Positions 16,238 through 26,408 of a DNA stretch of 64,000 nucleotides are shown in pieces. The notes under the pieces are model-generated. The model ran no database searches. It was not told where the DNA came from and worked only from the letters and a program-made list of their open reading frames with translations. How positions within the stretch are numbered: position 1 is the first letter of the stretch; the number at the start of each line of letters is the position of its first letter. The DNA is taken from positions 53,444 to 117,443 of the forward strand of contig DAONET010000004.1 of assembly GCA_035403225.1 (NCBI GenBank). The letters are read 5' to 3'. Made by a program: the position numbers and the translations under genes. The stretch is from DAIRDK01 sp035403225. Lineage in GTDB: Bacteria; Bacteroidota; Bacteroidia; Bacteroidales; FEN-979.

Positions 16238-18780
16238 CTTTTGAAAAGTATACATTAAACCGCATCTGTGAAATTACCGGGGGACATATCCTGTCTTCCC
16301 GCACAGATGATCCATACGTTCGGGATCTGTTGATCGACAGCAGAAGGTTAGTGGATCCTGCAGGATGCCTGTTTGTCGCCCTGGTGACCCAACGCAATGA
16401 CGGCCACCGTTATATTGGCGACCTGTACGAAAAGGGAGTGCGATTGTTCATGATCCGGGATCGTCGTTACCTGAATCCCGGAACAGACAAAGAAACGCCT
16501 CTTTCGGGTGATGGCTCTCCCTATCCTGACGCCGCTTTTTTGGTGGTGAATGATACCCTGACTGCCCTGCAAAAATTGGCAGCTTACCACCGGAGCCTCT
16601 TCACGTCACCGGTCATCGGAATTACCGGCAGCAACGGAAAAACGATCGTGAAAGAATGGCTATTCCAACTGTTGGCGCAGGATTTCAGGATCATCAGGAG
16701 TCCGAGAAGTTTCAATTCACAAATTGGCGTGCCGTTATCGGTGATGAAAATGGAGGGCGGTGACGACCTGGCTATTATCGAAGCCGGTATCTCACAGCCT
16801 GGTGAGATGGAACACCTCGAACCCATCATCCGGCCAACCATCGGACTGATCACGAATATCGGCCATGCTCATGATGAACATTTTCTGAATGCCGCCCAGA
16901 AAGCAACCGAGAAACTGAAACTGTTTGAACATTCCAAAATCATCATGTACTGTTCAGACTATACGGTAATCAGGGAGAAGATTCAGTCTTCACCAACGCT
17001 TTCGACCATCAGCACCTTCACCTGGAGTCGTACCGGGGAGGCCGACCTGAAGATCACCGCCGTCAACAAGAGAGGAGAAAATACCTTGATCGAAGGCCTC
17101 TTTCAAGGCCGGGAGATGCAGATCACTATTCCGTTAACCGACGAGGCTTCCATCGAAAACGCCATCCATTGCTGGGCAGTGATGCTCTATCTTGGAACCG
17201 ACCCTGCCGTGATAGCTCCTCGCATGCTGCAGTTGACACCTATCGCACTGCGACTCGAATTGAAAGAAGCAGTGAACCATTGTTCGCTGATAAACGACAT
17301 TTACAATTCCGATATCAACTCCCTCGGTATTGCTATCGATTTTCTGTTATCGCAAAATCAACATCCCCGACGCACGGTCATCCTCTCCGATATATTGCAG
17401 AGTGGTCGCGATAAAGAAGAATTATACCGGGAATTGGGAGAAGTATTCGCGTTTAAAAAGATTGACCGCGTGATCGGCATCGGGAAAGATATCTCGCGTT
17501 ACTCACGAATGTTCCCGATGGAAGGTTCTTTTTTCCTGACTACGGATGATTTCCTTGCTCATTACCCGATATCACAATTCCGTGACGAAACCATCCTGCT
17601 GAAAGGCGCCCGTTTGTTTGAATTTGAAAAGATCAGCAGGGTCCTTCAGCGAAAAGCGCATGAAACAGTACTTGAGATCAACCTCGATGCCCTCGTTCAT
17701 AACCTGAATTATTACCGCTCCAAGCTGAAACCCGGCGTGAAAGCCATGGCCATGGTCAAAGCTTTTGCTTACGGAAGCGGTAGCTTCGAAATAGCCAACC
17801 TCATGCAGTTTCACCGGGTCGATTACCTGGCCGTAGCTTACGCCGACGAAGGTGTCGATCTCAGGAAAGCCGGAATCCGCCTGCCGATTGCCGTCATGAG
17901 CCCGGAAGAGCAAAGCCTTGATCTGCTGCTTAAATACAACCTGGAACCCGAAATCTATAATATCCATATTCTCGAACTGATCGAAAAGGCGATTGACCGC
18001 AATCAGACAGCCCTGCAGGATGAAGTGCAGATCCATATCAAACTCGATACCGGGATGCACCGGCTTGGATTCAACGAACGCGATCTCGATGAACTGGGCG
18101 CCCATCTTCAGGCTAATCCACGGCTGCATGTCAGGTCGGTCTTCTCTCATCTCGCCGCCAGCGAAGATCCTGCAGAAGATGAATTTACCCGCCGCCAGAT
18201 CGCGCTGTTTAATACAATGAGTAAAAAAATTACTCAATATGTGCAGTATCCATTTATTCGTCACATTCTGAATTCGGCGGGGATCAGCCGTTTCCCTGAA
18301 GCGCAACTGGATATGGTCAGGATCGGGATCGGATTATATGGAGTCGGTTTTGATGAGGCGGAAGGAGCGGCATTGCGGAATGTCAGCACCCTGAAGACCG
18401 TTGTGACGCAGGTAAGGTGGATCCCCAAAGGAGATACAGTGGGTTACAACCGGAAAGGAGTGGCCGACACGGATAAAGTCATTGCCGTGGTACCGATCGG
18501 TTATGCCGACGGACTTGACCGGCGGTTGGGTAACGGGCATGGGAAGTTTTATATTGGGGGAAAGGCAGCCCCGGTAATCGGGAACATCTGCATGGATCTG
18601 GTCATGTTGGATGTCACCGAATTGGTTAATCAGGGAATGGACATCCGGGAAGGGGAGGAGGCGGTTCTTTTCAGCGATGAACATCCCGTAACGGAACTGG
18701 CAAAACTCACAGGGACCATCCCTTATGAAATACTCACCAGTATTTCTCCGCGGGTAAAAAGAATCTATTTTCACGAATAA
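16234..18780 (+). CDS. murF-alr: Fused UDP-MurNAc-tripeptide:D-Ala-D-Ala ligase / alanine racemase
   Basis: An 848-residue fusion that makes D-alanine and also adds D-Ala-D-Ala to the peptidoglycan precursor. Residues 1-470 are MurF: P-loop GITGSNGKT (129-137), NSQIGVPLSVMKM, ITNIGHAHDEHFLNA and the INDIYNSDINSLGIA segment, a variant of the usual NDSYNANP. Residues about 480-848 are alanine racemase with the PLP Lys509 in MVKAFAYGSGS, the HLAASED segment, and catalytic Tyr738 in VGYNRKGV; the end (LTSISPRVKRIY) is typical. The fusion is known in Bacteroidota. It sits between pdxA (overlapping) and a GT2 gene (9 bases downstream). Confidence 0.95.
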   Translation: MTFEKYTLNRICEITGGHILSSRTDDPYVRDLLIDSRRLVDPAGCLFVALVTQRNDGHRYIGDLYEKGVRLFMIRDRRYLNPGTDKETPLSGDGSPYPDAAFLVVNDTLTALQKLAAYHRSLFTSPVIGITGSNGKTIVKEWLFQLLAQDFRIIRSPRSFNSQIGVPLSVMKMEGGDDLAIIEAGISQPGEMEHLEPIIRPTIGLITNIGHAHDEHFLNAAQKATEKLKLFEHSKIIMYCSDYTVIREKIQSSPTLSTISTFTWSRTGEADLKITAVNKRGENTLIEGLFQGREMQITIPLTDEASIENAIHCWAVMLYLGTDPAVIAPRMLQLTPIALRLELKEAVNHCSLINDIYNSDINSLGIAIDFLLSQNQHPRRTVILSDILQSGRDKEELYRELGEVFAFKKIDRVIGIGKDISRYSRMFPMEGSFFLTTDDFLAHYPISQFRDETILLKGARLFEFEKISRVLQRKAHETVLEINLDALVHNLNYYRSKLKPGVKAMAMVKAFAYGSGSFEIANLMQFHRVDYLAVAYADEGVDLRKAGIRLPIAVMSPEEQSLDLLLKYNLEPEIYNIHILELIEKAIDRNQTALQDEVQIHIKLDTGMHRLGFNERDLDELGAHLQANPRLHVRSVFSHLAASEDPAEDEFTRRQIALFNTMSKKITQYVQYPFIRHILNSAGISRFPEAQLDMVRIGIGLYGVGFDEAEGAALRNVSTLKTVVTQVRWIPKGDTVGYNRKGVADTDKVIAVVPIGYADGLDRRLGNGHGKFYIGGKAAPVIGNICMDLVMLDVTELVNQGMDIREGEEAVLFSDEHPVTELAKLTGTIPYEILTSISPRVKRIYFHE

Positions 18781-18789
18781 CCATAACTC

Positions 18790-19530
18790 ATGACACATAA
18801 CCTTAGCATTATCATTCCTGCCTACAACGAAGCCGCCACTATTCACCTGATCCTTGATAAGGTATTGGCTGTTCACCTTAACGGAGGCATGGGGAAAGAG
18901 ATCATCATCGTGAACGACTGCAGCAAGGATGCCACGGTGGAAGCCGTGGAGCGGTATATATCCGCTCATCTCGGGGAGAACATTAAGCTCTTCAGTCAGC
19001 CGAAGAACATGGGAAAAGGAGCCGCCCTCCATCGCGGAATCGCGGAAGCGACGGGTGAATACCTCATCATCCAGGATGCCGACCTTGAGTACGATCCGGA
19101 AGAGTACAACATCCTGCTAAAGCCTATTCTCAGCGGTTTTGCCGATGTGGTTTACGGATCGCGTTTCATGGGGGGAAATCCGCATCGCATCCTCTTCTTC
19201 TGGCACTCGATTGGCAACAGGATGCTGACGTTCGTTTCCAATATGTTCACGAACCTGAATCTCTCCGATATGGAGACCTGTTATAAACTATTCAAATCAG
19301 CATACATTAAGCAAATATATTTCCGGGAGAACCGGTTTGGGTTTGAACCGGAAGTGACAGCGAAGATCGCACGATTCAAAGGGATCAGGATCTATGAAGT
19401 GGGGATCAGTTATTATGGCCGGACCTACGAAGAAGGGAAGAAGATCGGGGCAAAAGACGGATTCCGCGCCATCTGGTGCATCCTCAAATACAACCTGTTC
19501 TCGAGAAAATACCTGAAAGATCAGAACTAA
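18790..19530 (+). CDS. Family 2 glycosyltransferase, polyprenyl-phosphate-sugar synthase (DPM1) type
   Basis: A 246-residue GT-A enzyme. It shows the N-terminal [34 protein letters not shown] and the metal-binding DAD within [13 protein letters not shown], then [10 protein letters not shown] and [13 protein letters not shown]. These match dolichyl/undecaprenyl-phosphate mannose or glucose synthases. It lacks C-terminal membrane helices. Such enzymes load a sugar onto a polyprenyl phosphate, which is the donor of GT-C glycosyltransferases; two such genes follow directly (10 and 18 bases apart), so I infer that it supplies their donor. The sugar cannot be told from sequence. Confidence 0.85.
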   Translation: MTHNLSIIIPAYNEAATIHLILDKVLAVHLNGGMGKEIIIVNDCSKDATVEAVERYISAHLGENIKLFSQPKNMGKGAALHRGIAEATGEYLIIQDADLEYDPEEYNILLKPILSGFADVVYGSRFMGGNPHRILFFWHSIGNRMLTFVSNMFTNLNLSDMETCYKLFKSAYIKQIYFRENRFGFEPEVTAKIARFKGIRIYEVGISYYGRTYEEGKKIGAKDGFRAIWCILKYNLFSRKYLKDQN

Positions 19531-19540
19531 AACAGCGCAG

Positions 19541-21403
19541 ATGAGCCTAAAAAAGAAGAACCTCTGGTCACTGGCAGCTTTTGTAATACTGGCGACTGCC
19601 GTGGTATACGGACGTTTTCTGCTTCCACGGTGGCTTACGTATAACTGTCTCTCCATCATTTCGTGGGATGTTTTTGGTTACTATATCTACCTCCCGGCCA
19701 CCTTCATTCATCACGATGTAGGGTTGAAGGATTTCACCTGGTTGCAGTCCATCCTGGATACCTACAAGCCGACCATCGGTTTTTACCAGGCATATGTAGG
19801 TCCCACCGGGGATTATGTCATGAAATATACCATGGGACTGGCCATTCTGTATTCTCCGTTCTTCTTTATCGCCCATCTTCTGGCTCCTGTTCTCGGGTAT
19901 CCGGCCGATGGCTTCTCACTGCCTTACGAGATCTCCATTTCTTTGGGAGGATTGGTTTACGCTATCATTGGTTTATGGTTCTTACGGAAAGCATTGCTCC
20001 GTTATCTGCCCGATCGCATCGCAGCCCTGACCATGGCTGTGATCGTTCTCGGGACAAACTATTTCCAACTTACGGCCTACGATGGGGCCATGTCACATAA
20101 TTATCTCTTCTTCCTTTACGCCCTGCTTTTCTGGTTTTCGATTAAATGGAATGAAAAACCAGGATGGGGATATGCTGCCGGACTCGGACTGGTGCTGGGG
20201 ATGATGGCCCTGATCAGGCCGACAGAGATTATTGCTGTGCTGATCCCGGTATGTTGGGGAGTATTTAACAAAGAGACATTGCTGAAGAAATGGCGGTTGC
20301 TGCTCGACCATTACGGACAAGTGATCGTGGCCGGCATATTGCTCTTTCTGGTTGGCTTTATGCAACTCCTGTATTGGAAGTTGCATGCCGGCGAATGGAT
20401 TTATTACAGCTACGAGGCAGGGGAGCGGATTCGTCTGTTTGCCCCCTATTTCATGCGGGTCATGTTCTCGTTCAAGAAAGGCTGGTTGATATACACACCC
20501 CTGATGGCCTTTGCCATCCTCGGTTTCATCGTTCATTTCCGGAGGAATAAAGAAAGCTTCGTCCCTATCTTCCTTTTCACTTTTCTGAACCTGATGATCA
20601 TCTGCGGGTGGACTACGTGGTGGTTCGGTGGGAGTCTCGGACAGCGTTCGATGATGCAGTCGTACGCTCTTCTCGCTCTCCCGATGGGCTTTTTCATCCA
20701 GTGGGTCTCGGAAAGAAAATGGTTTGTACGCATTCTTTTTATCCTTGTCTTCGGATGGGGAATCTTTCTGAACCTGTTCCAGACCTGGCAATATATGAAT
20801 TTCATTTTCGATCCATCGAGAATGACCCGGCCGTATTACAAGGCAGTGTTTTTGAAAGATCATGTTGATCCCGAAGATTACCGGTTGCTGGAGCCCGAGA
20901 AAAATAGCGATAATGTATTGGAATCAATGGGTGATGGTAAGGATTATCATCGCCGTCCATTACTCTCACAAGGTTTTGAATATCCCGATCAGAAAGAATT
21001 GGCATATTATGTATTATCACCCGTTCATTCCGGGAAGTATGCCTATAAATTAGATTCAACCAACCAGTTTTCAACAGGCTTTAAAGCAACTGCTGACAAG
21101 GTCTCCTCCCTCAGTTATTATTGGATCAGGGCAACGGCCTGGGTTTATTCTTCCGCCGATTCCCTGGATAACCTGGTCGACATGGTCATCACCGTAGTTC
21201 ATAACGGTGAACACGTAAAATACCGATCCCTTCCACTGGCAGGAAAAGGATTGATTCCTGACAAATGGCATCAGGTGACCATGGATTACGAAATACCCTA
21301 TCTGGAAAATCCAAAAGACAACCAGGTGCAGGTTTACCTTTGGAATCACGGGAAAAATGAGATGTTTGTGGATGATATGGATGTTTATGTATATGAAAAA
21401 TAG
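19541..21403 (+). CDS. Polytopic GT-C-like membrane glycosyltransferase with C-terminal beta-sandwich module
   Basis: A 620-residue protein with about ten or more membrane segments over residues 10-420. The first external loop holds ISWDVFGYYIYLPATF, with an acidic residue at the place where GT-C enzymes bind the lipid-phosphate donor. Residues about 474-620 form a soluble C-terminal domain, with GFEY, HSGKYAYKL, WHQVTMDYEIP, VYLWN and FVDDMDVYVY. The same module can be aligned in four other proteins of the window (see findings). It lies in tandem with a related gene 18 bases downstream and behind a GT2 enzyme. I infer transfer of a sugar from a polyprenyl phosphate to a surface glycan on the periplasmic side. 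No exact family was recognised. Confidence 0.72.
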   Translation: MSLKKKNLWSLAAFVILATAVVYGRFLLPRWLTYNCLSIISWDVFGYYIYLPATFIHHDVGLKDFTWLQSILDTYKPTIGFYQAYVGPTGDYVMKYTMGLAILYSPFFFIAHLLAPVLGYPADGFSLPYEISISLGGLVYAIIGLWFLRKALLRYLPDRIAALTMAVIVLGTNYFQLTAYDGAMSHNYLFFLYALLFWFSIKWNEKPGWGYAAGLGLVLGMMALIRPTEIIAVLIPVCWGVFNKETLLKKWRLLLDHYGQVIVAGILLFLVGFMQLLYWKLHAGEWIYYSYEAGERIRLFAPYFMRVMFSFKKGWLIYTPLMAFAILGFIVHFRRNKESFVPIFLFTFLNLMIICGWTTWWFGGSLGQRSMMQSYALLALPMGFFIQWVSERKWFVRILFILVFGWGIFLNLFQTWQYMNFIFDPSRMTRPYYKAVFLKDHVDPEDYRLLEPEKNSDNVLESMGDGKDYHRRPLLSQGFEYPDQKELAYYVLSPVHSGKYAYKLDSTNQFSTGFKATADKVSSLSYYWIRATAWVYSSADSLDNLVDMVITVVHNGEHVKYRSLPLAGKGLIPDKWHQVTMDYEIPYLENPKDNQVQVYLWNHGKNEMFVDDMDVYVYEK

Positions 21404-21421
21404 GTAATCAACGAACACTGC

Positions 21422-23179
21422 ATGCGTCGACATTTACCATCGTTTACTTGTTGTTTTTTCATCGGATTGTTTTGCGTCGCACTCTTTCTGTCGCTTCAGA
21501 TACATAGCAAGATAAGGCGATTCGATTGGCAGAGCGAGATTTATTCTGATGGGGCAGGTTACTATGCCTATCTTCCGGTCACTTTTTTATATCGGTTCGA
21601 TTATAATAAATTCCCGGCAGGAATTAATGATTCTACCGGCTATCAATTTATTGATCATGACGGTAAGAAGATGGTGACCAAATATGGTTGCGGAGTGGCG
21701 TTGATGGTTTCCCCTTTTTTTGGAGGAACGGTACTTTACTCACATCTTGCCGGTTTGCCGTTGGAAGGAGGTTTCTCTACCGCCTTTTTCCGAATGGCTG
21801 ATGCGGCAGGGGTATTCTACCTGGTCGTGGGTTTGTTCTTCATCTTTCAGGTGCTGAAGCGATATACCGGCAAACTGGTCAGGTATCTTTCCGTTATATT
21901 TATTTTCGCGGGCACCAACCTGTATTTTTACACCTTCCGGCAGCCCCTGATGTCGCATGTTTATTCGTTCTGCGCCATCAGCCTGTATCTGTATGCCATC
22001 CATCTTTTCCTGGAAAAAGGATCCTGGCGCAGTTTTATGTTGGTAGCTTTTTCAGCGTCCCTGTCGATGCTGATCCGGCCGGTCAACGGGACCATCCTGC
22101 TGTTGTTGCTGTTTTGGAATGTGGATTCGTTTCGTGCGCTGAAAGACCGCCTCCGGGTGCTGTTTACCTGGAGGAATATCGCCACCTTTGCCATCATCTT
22201 TTTCCTGGTGTTTCTCCCCCAGATGTTGTACTGGAATTATATGTTCGGTGAACCGATCCATTATTCATACCAGGGAGAATCCTTTAGTAATTGGAATGAT
22301 CCGAAACTGGCAGAGATCTGGTTCTCACCGCTGAATGGGTTGTTTATCTGGAACCCGGTTTGGTTTGTGTTCATCGCCGGTGTTCTGTTGATGATCATCT
22401 TACGGGAACGGAACGGGATACTCCTGTTGGTTTTCTTCCTGCTTACCAGTTACATCATTGCTTCCTGGCACAGCTGGTACTTCGGATGCGGATTCGGTCA
22501 TCGGGCCTTTGTTGATTTCCTTCCACTCGTTGCCATCCCGTTCGGCCTGATTACTGAAAAAGTCGTCCGCATCAGGACCCGTATCCCGGGGGTTTTAATG
22601 ATCTTGCTCCTGAGCGCGATGAGTTATTATAATATCCGCATCATCTATCATTACAGCGGATGTTTTTCCGGATCAGTGTGGGATTGGGAGATGTACCGGT
22701 ACTACCTGAGAAATGCAAAGCTGATCCAGAAGCAGCGGCCGGTTTATGTTTACCTCAATGATTTTGAAAACGGAGCGGTGGTTGTAAATAGTTACGGAAC
22801 TAATTTATTGCATCGCTCGTACAATTCCAGCATCATACTTAGTAATGAGTATAAAACGGGAGGTAGTGACCCATTATATTTTTTCTCTTTTGCATTACCA
22901 TTCCCTACGCATGCCGACGCCAGGGTATATGTCAATGTGCCCGGAGGAAGTACCTCTGGCGGACAGATGTTCTGCCTGATAGAAAAAAATGGACAAATTT
23001 TATGGAGTGACTCGTGTCAGATTGATCCGTTTATTTCCAATGCAAGAGGATGGTGTAAGGTTTATAAAGATTTTACCTTTCCCGGAGATATGCCATGGGA
23101 TGCGACCATTTCAGTGATATTGAAAAATCCCGGTGGACGTCTGTTTTTTGCCGATGATCTGAAAATCGTCTTCTATTAA
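21422..23179 (+). CDS. Second GT-C-like membrane glycosyltransferase with C-terminal module
   Basis: A 585-residue relative of the preceding protein with the same plan: about ten or more membrane helices to residue 430, the first loop carrying IYSDGAGYYAYLPVTFLY, then MLIRPVNGTILLL and a long loop FGEPIHYSYQGESFSNWND that matches the GEWIYYSYEAGERI loop of its neighbour. Residues about 443-585 are the soluble module in a divergent form (NDFENG, GWCKVYKDFTFP, VILKN, FADDLKIVFY). The two genes look like an old tandem duplication. Donor and acceptor are unknown. The next gene is convergent, 8 bases away. Confidence 0.72.
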   Translation: MRRHLPSFTCCFFIGLFCVALFLSLQIHSKIRRFDWQSEIYSDGAGYYAYLPVTFLYRFDYNKFPAGINDSTGYQFIDHDGKKMVTKYGCGVALMVSPFFGGTVLYSHLAGLPLEGGFSTAFFRMADAAGVFYLVVGLFFIFQVLKRYTGKLVRYLSVIFIFAGTNLYFYTFRQPLMSHVYSFCAISLYLYAIHLFLEKGSWRSFMLVAFSASLSMLIRPVNGTILLLLLFWNVDSFRALKDRLRVLFTWRNIATFAIIFFLVFLPQMLYWNYMFGEPIHYSYQGESFSNWNDPKLAEIWFSPLNGLFIWNPVWFVFIAGVLLMIILRERNGILLLVFFLLTSYIIASWHSWYFGCGFGHRAFVDFLPLVAIPFGLITEKVVRIRTRIPGVLMILLLSAMSYYNIRIIYHYSGCFSGSVWDWEMYRYYLRNAKLIQKQRPVYVYLNDFENGAVVVNSYGTNLLHRSYNSSIILSNEYKTGGSDPLYFFSFALPFPTHADARVYVNVPGGSTSGGQMFCLIEKNGQILWSDSCQIDPFISNARGWCKVYKDFTFPGDMPWDATISVILKNPGGRLFFADDLKIVFY

Positions 23180-23187
23180 CCGGTACC

Positions 23188-24669
23188 CTAATCTTTTATT
23201 TCCAACCGTTTGGCTTTTACCAGCATAAAACGGCCCCACGTCTCCCACACGGGATCAAAACGGGATTTCAATTGTTCAAAATCATCTGTGAAAATATAAT
23301 AATAATCAGCGTCAGTATTTACATCGATTTTGTTGTCATAATTTAGAAGATCAATATTGGCTGTTTTACCGGTTTCTTTATAAAAAGTAAAAGAAGGATT
23401 GAAATGCCAATCAGTTTTTAATTTGATGGTGTGTCCCTTTTCTGCATTGTTCAGATAATTGATAACAGTCAGCGTATGAGCATCAAACCACCATTCCCTT
23501 GCATAGGATAACCTTACCGTCAGGCCAAGATGGATGATTAAAGCCAGACTGACCACCGCCGATAAAAACACTTTAACAACTCTCCCTTTTCCGGAGTCGG
23601 TCAAGCTAATCAGGCAAACCAGGGGACAAATGAATAACGGGAAATAGAAAAGCCCGATGCGGCCTGTCAGATATGGAGTTTTTAACAGGAGATGTTCCAA
23701 AAAATTCAGCAAGACAGATAGTGTCAGTACTATACTGGAAATCCAGATCGGTTGCCGGAAGCAGGAGGTATTCCTTTTTGATTTGAAAAACCTGACAAGG
23801 ACAATCACGATATTCAGAACAACCACCCCCATCAGGAAAATAGCCAATGGATGATCAAAGGGAGTGCGCTTGGGATTTTCGGTCAGTATATTATGAGTCA
23901 GGGATAACATGGTTTCATAATAAAACCCGTGGGAACCAAAAAAATCAAACATTTTTTCTTTCTGCATTTTAAGAAACGGAGTCAAAATCAGCAGTCCATA
24001 GGCAATGCAGAAGGTGAAGAGAATGAGCAATGAAGGAAGAGGTTTTTTACCTCGGCCCGGTAACGAATAAAAAAAGTATATCGTGATGATAATCGTGATG
24101 GTCAGAAATAAAATGATGGAGGCAAAATTGGCATAGGACGCCAGCATTGACAGGAAAAATGCCATCCAGATATCTGGTGTACGCGACCGTTTTATCCCGG
24201 TAATCAGATAGCTGAGAGAAAGAGTGGCTAAGCCTATGCAAAGACCATATCCGCGTGCCAGACCAAAGAAATCCAGGAGATAGGGATTGCAAATGAACAA
24301 AATGGATGCAGGCAGAAGAAAGGGGGAATCATGACGGAAGATAGCACGGACAAGACGGAAGACGCCAATGGCATAGAGCAGAAAGGCAAGCATATTGGGA
24401 ATGCGTATTGCCCATTGTTCCATCCCGAAAAGGGAAGAAAAAAACTTTACAAGGAGTGTATTTAAAATGTGGTTGTTGGGCCAGGCATCGGGATACATCA
24501 TGATTTCCCAATAACTATATGGAGTATAATGAATGGCGGTAAATGCTTCATCATGGGTGACAGGAACGTGAAAAATCTTATAGACGATCACTAAAAAGAA
24601 CAGTTCAAAGACCATGATAAACAACAGGATATTGCAATTTCCCCGTTTCATTTTTCTGATAGGATCCAT
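23188..24669 (-). CDS. GT-C / PMT-like (GT39/ArnT-type) membrane glycosyltransferase, AT-rich
   Basis: A 493-residue polytopic protein. The first periplasmic loop contains PVTHDEAFTAIHYTPYSYW, with the acidic DE pair of lipid-linked sugar transferases, followed by PDAWPNNHILNTLLVKF; about ten helices follow, then a short soluble tail of about 90 residues. It lacks the module found in the two neighbouring GT-C proteins. It runs against the locus and is clearly richer in A+T than its neighbours: three 60-base lines I counted (23281, 23341, 23401) have 16, 16 and 20 G+C, against 38 in a line of the 19541 gene. Late acquisition is plausible. A TATCTTTG box lies 32 bases upstream. Confidence 0.72.
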   Translation of the reverse strand: MDPIRKMKRGNCNILLFIMVFELFFLVIVYKIFHVPVTHDEAFTAIHYTPYSYWEIMMYPDAWPNNHILNTLLVKFFSSLFGMEQWAIRIPNMLAFLLYAIGVFRLVRAIFRHDSPFLLPASILFICNPYLLDFFGLARGYGLCIGLATLSLSYLITGIKRSRTPDIWMAFFLSMLASYANFASIILFLTITIIITIYFFYSLPGRGKKPLPSLLILFTFCIAYGLLILTPFLKMQKEKMFDFFGSHGFYYETMLSLTHNILTENPKRTPFDHPLAIFLMGVVVLNIVIVLVRFFKSKRNTSCFRQPIWISSIVLTLSVLLNFLEHLLLKTPYLTGRIGLFYFPLFICPLVCLISLTDSGKGRVVKVFLSAVVSLALIIHLGLTVRLSYAREWWFDAHTLTVINYLNNAEKGHTIKLKTDWHFNPSFTFYKETGKTANIDLLNYDNKIDVNTDADYYYIFTDDFEQLKSRFDPVWETWGRFMLVKAKRLEIKD

Positions 24670-24701
24670 AATAATAAAAATTTGTGCGTATAATAATATT
24701 C

Positions 24702-24709
24702 CAAAGATA
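24702..24709 (-). promoter_or_regulatory. -7 box (TATCTTTG) of the AT-rich GT-C gene
   Basis: Full TAnnTTTG match on the minus strand, 32 bases before the ATG at 24669. The rest of the 277-base intergenic region 24670-24946 is A+T-rich and shows no convincing gene; it must also hold the promoter of the MBOAT gene, which I could not identify. Confidence 0.5.
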
Positions 24710-24946
24710 ACAGAAAAATGAAAATATTAATATCTGTATACTAAAAAGTCATTATCATGTTGTTTTAATGATTCCTTTATCCTATTCCCCATTTGCGGGA
24801 TTTATTGCCAATTTTAAAAAAAGTAATACTTTTACTTCACGAAGCGATTCTGATGAGGGCTTTAAAGGGAATAATAACGTTTTCCCGAATCCTTATCTGA
24901 GTTGTCACCCGGAAACAAACACCGACTAACGCCATATTATTGACAC

Positions 24947-26404
24947 ATGATCTTCAATAGCAGTTTATTCCTGGTATATTTCCTGCCTGTATTCCTGATT
25001 ATTTACTTCTTGCTGGCACGGAAACTTAAAAATTGGTTTATCCTCCTTTCCGGGATTTTGTTTTATGCGTGGGGAGCTCCGGTTTTTGTCTTTTATGTTA
25101 TAGGTTCTGTTCTCATTGATTTTTTCCTTACGGGAAGAATGAAGGTGTCTTCAACGGGTCAACGGAAGATTCTCTTTTGGTCAAGTGTCGCACTGAACCT
25201 CGGGCTATTGCTGTATTTCAAGTACATGAATTTCTTCGTGGATCAGTTCAATGTCATCCTGGGATGGTTCGGATCAAAACCGGCTGAATGGACAAAAATC
25301 GCTTTGCCGGTTGGGATCTCGTTCATCACCTTTCAGAAACTTTCGTACGTTCTGGAAGTATATAAAAAACGCCACGAACCTTTCCGCAAGTTGCAGGATT
25401 ATGCCTTGTATATCTTCATGTTCCCGCAATTGCTTTCGGGCCCGATTGTAAGAGTGGGGCAGATTGCCGGACAAATCGCCGACCGGAAAGAGCAAGAAAC
25501 AATTGATAACAAACTGATCGGTTTTTACCGGTTTATCATCGGTCTCGCCAAAAAAGTACTCATCGCTGATGTGCTGGCTGCAACGGTCAACCAGATCTTC
25601 GCCCTGAATTCCCTGCAATTGTCTTCGGGCTTAGCCTGGATCGGCGCTATCGGGTATACCTTCCAGATCTATTTTGATTTTTCGGGCTATACGGATATGG
25701 CCATCGGATTGGCATTGATGATGGGATTCAAATTGCCCGAGAACTTCAACTTCCCGTACCTTGCCACCAGCATTACTGATTTCTGGAAACGGTGGCACAT
25801 GACCCTCTCGTTCTGGTTCCGCGATTATATTTTCCTTCCCCTGGCCTATTCTGCCTCCCGGAAACTGAAGAAGGAACGTTATGCAGGGTTACGTACCGAC
25901 AAGATTCTTTATATCTGGTCTGCGGCCATCACTTTTGTTCTGTGCGGATTCTGGCACGGCGCTGCCTGGACCTTTATCCTGTGGGGAGCTTACCAAGGGA
26001 TTTTCCTCATCATTGACCGCCTGGCGTTCCTGAAAATTTCCCGGAAGATCGGCCGCATCCCGAGTATTGTCATCACCTTCGGAGTGATCACGCTCGGTTG
26101 GGTGCTGTTCCGTTCCGATAATCTCGATTTCGCCCACTTTTACCTCAGAAGAATGTTTGCCTTCACCTCCGCACCCAACGATGTCCTGCTGAACTCCAAA
26201 TTCTGGACGATGCTCGCCATAGCCGCAATCTTTGCCTTTTGGGGCGGGATTAAAAAAGTGGAAGGATGGGTGGATACGTTTTATTCGCGTCCGGGAAACA
26301 CGGTGTTGATTACGATGTCGGTCGTTGCTATCCTGTTGCTGGTACTTTCACTGGCGGCTATCACCTCTTCGGGATTCAGCCCTTTTATATACTTCAGGTT
26401 CTGA
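24947..26404 (+). CDS. MBOAT-family O-acyltransferase (AlgI/DltB-like)
   Basis: A 485-residue polytopic membrane protein of the AlgI group, which passes acetyl groups across the inner membrane for O-acetylation of an exported polysaccharide. Characteristic stretches are MIFNSSLFLVYFLPVF at the start, FFPQLLSGPIVR-like MFPQLLSGPIVRVGQI, YFDFSGYTDMAIGLALMMGF, NFPYLATSITDFWKRWHM and the catalytic His337 in GFWHGAAWTFILWGAYQG. A paired AlgX/AlgJ-like protein gene follows on the other strand (4 bases apart) and a second one after it, which supports an acetylation module. Whether the target is the polymer built by the GT-C enzymes is inferred from position. Confidence 0.92.
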   Translation: MIFNSSLFLVYFLPVFLIIYFLLARKLKNWFILLSGILFYAWGAPVFVFYVIGSVLIDFFLTGRMKVSSTGQRKILFWSSVALNLGLLLYFKYMNFFVDQFNVILGWFGSKPAEWTKIALPVGISFITFQKLSYVLEVYKKRHEPFRKLQDYALYIFMFPQLLSGPIVRVGQIAGQIADRKEQETIDNKLIGFYRFIIGLAKKVLIADVLAATVNQIFALNSLQLSSGLAWIGAIGYTFQIYFDFSGYTDMAIGLALMMGFKLPENFNFPYLATSITDFWKRWHMTLSFWFRDYIFLPLAYSASRKLKKERYAGLRTDKILYIWSAAITFVLCGFWHGAAWTFILWGAYQGIFLIIDRLAFLKISRKIGRIPSIVITFGVITLGWVLFRSDNLDFAHFYLRRMFAFTSAPNDVLLNSKFWTMLAIAAIFAFWGGIKKVEGWVDTFYSRPGNTVLITMSVVAILLLVLSLAAITSSGFSPFIYFRF

Positions 26405-26408
26405 TAAA

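Noticed and set aside
24768..24929. 53-codon frame in the spacer before the MBOAT gene, containing VFPNP
   Set aside because: VFPNP recalls a sorting-domain start, but there is no signal peptide, no downstream domain and no start signals; expected by chance in an A+T-rich spacer.
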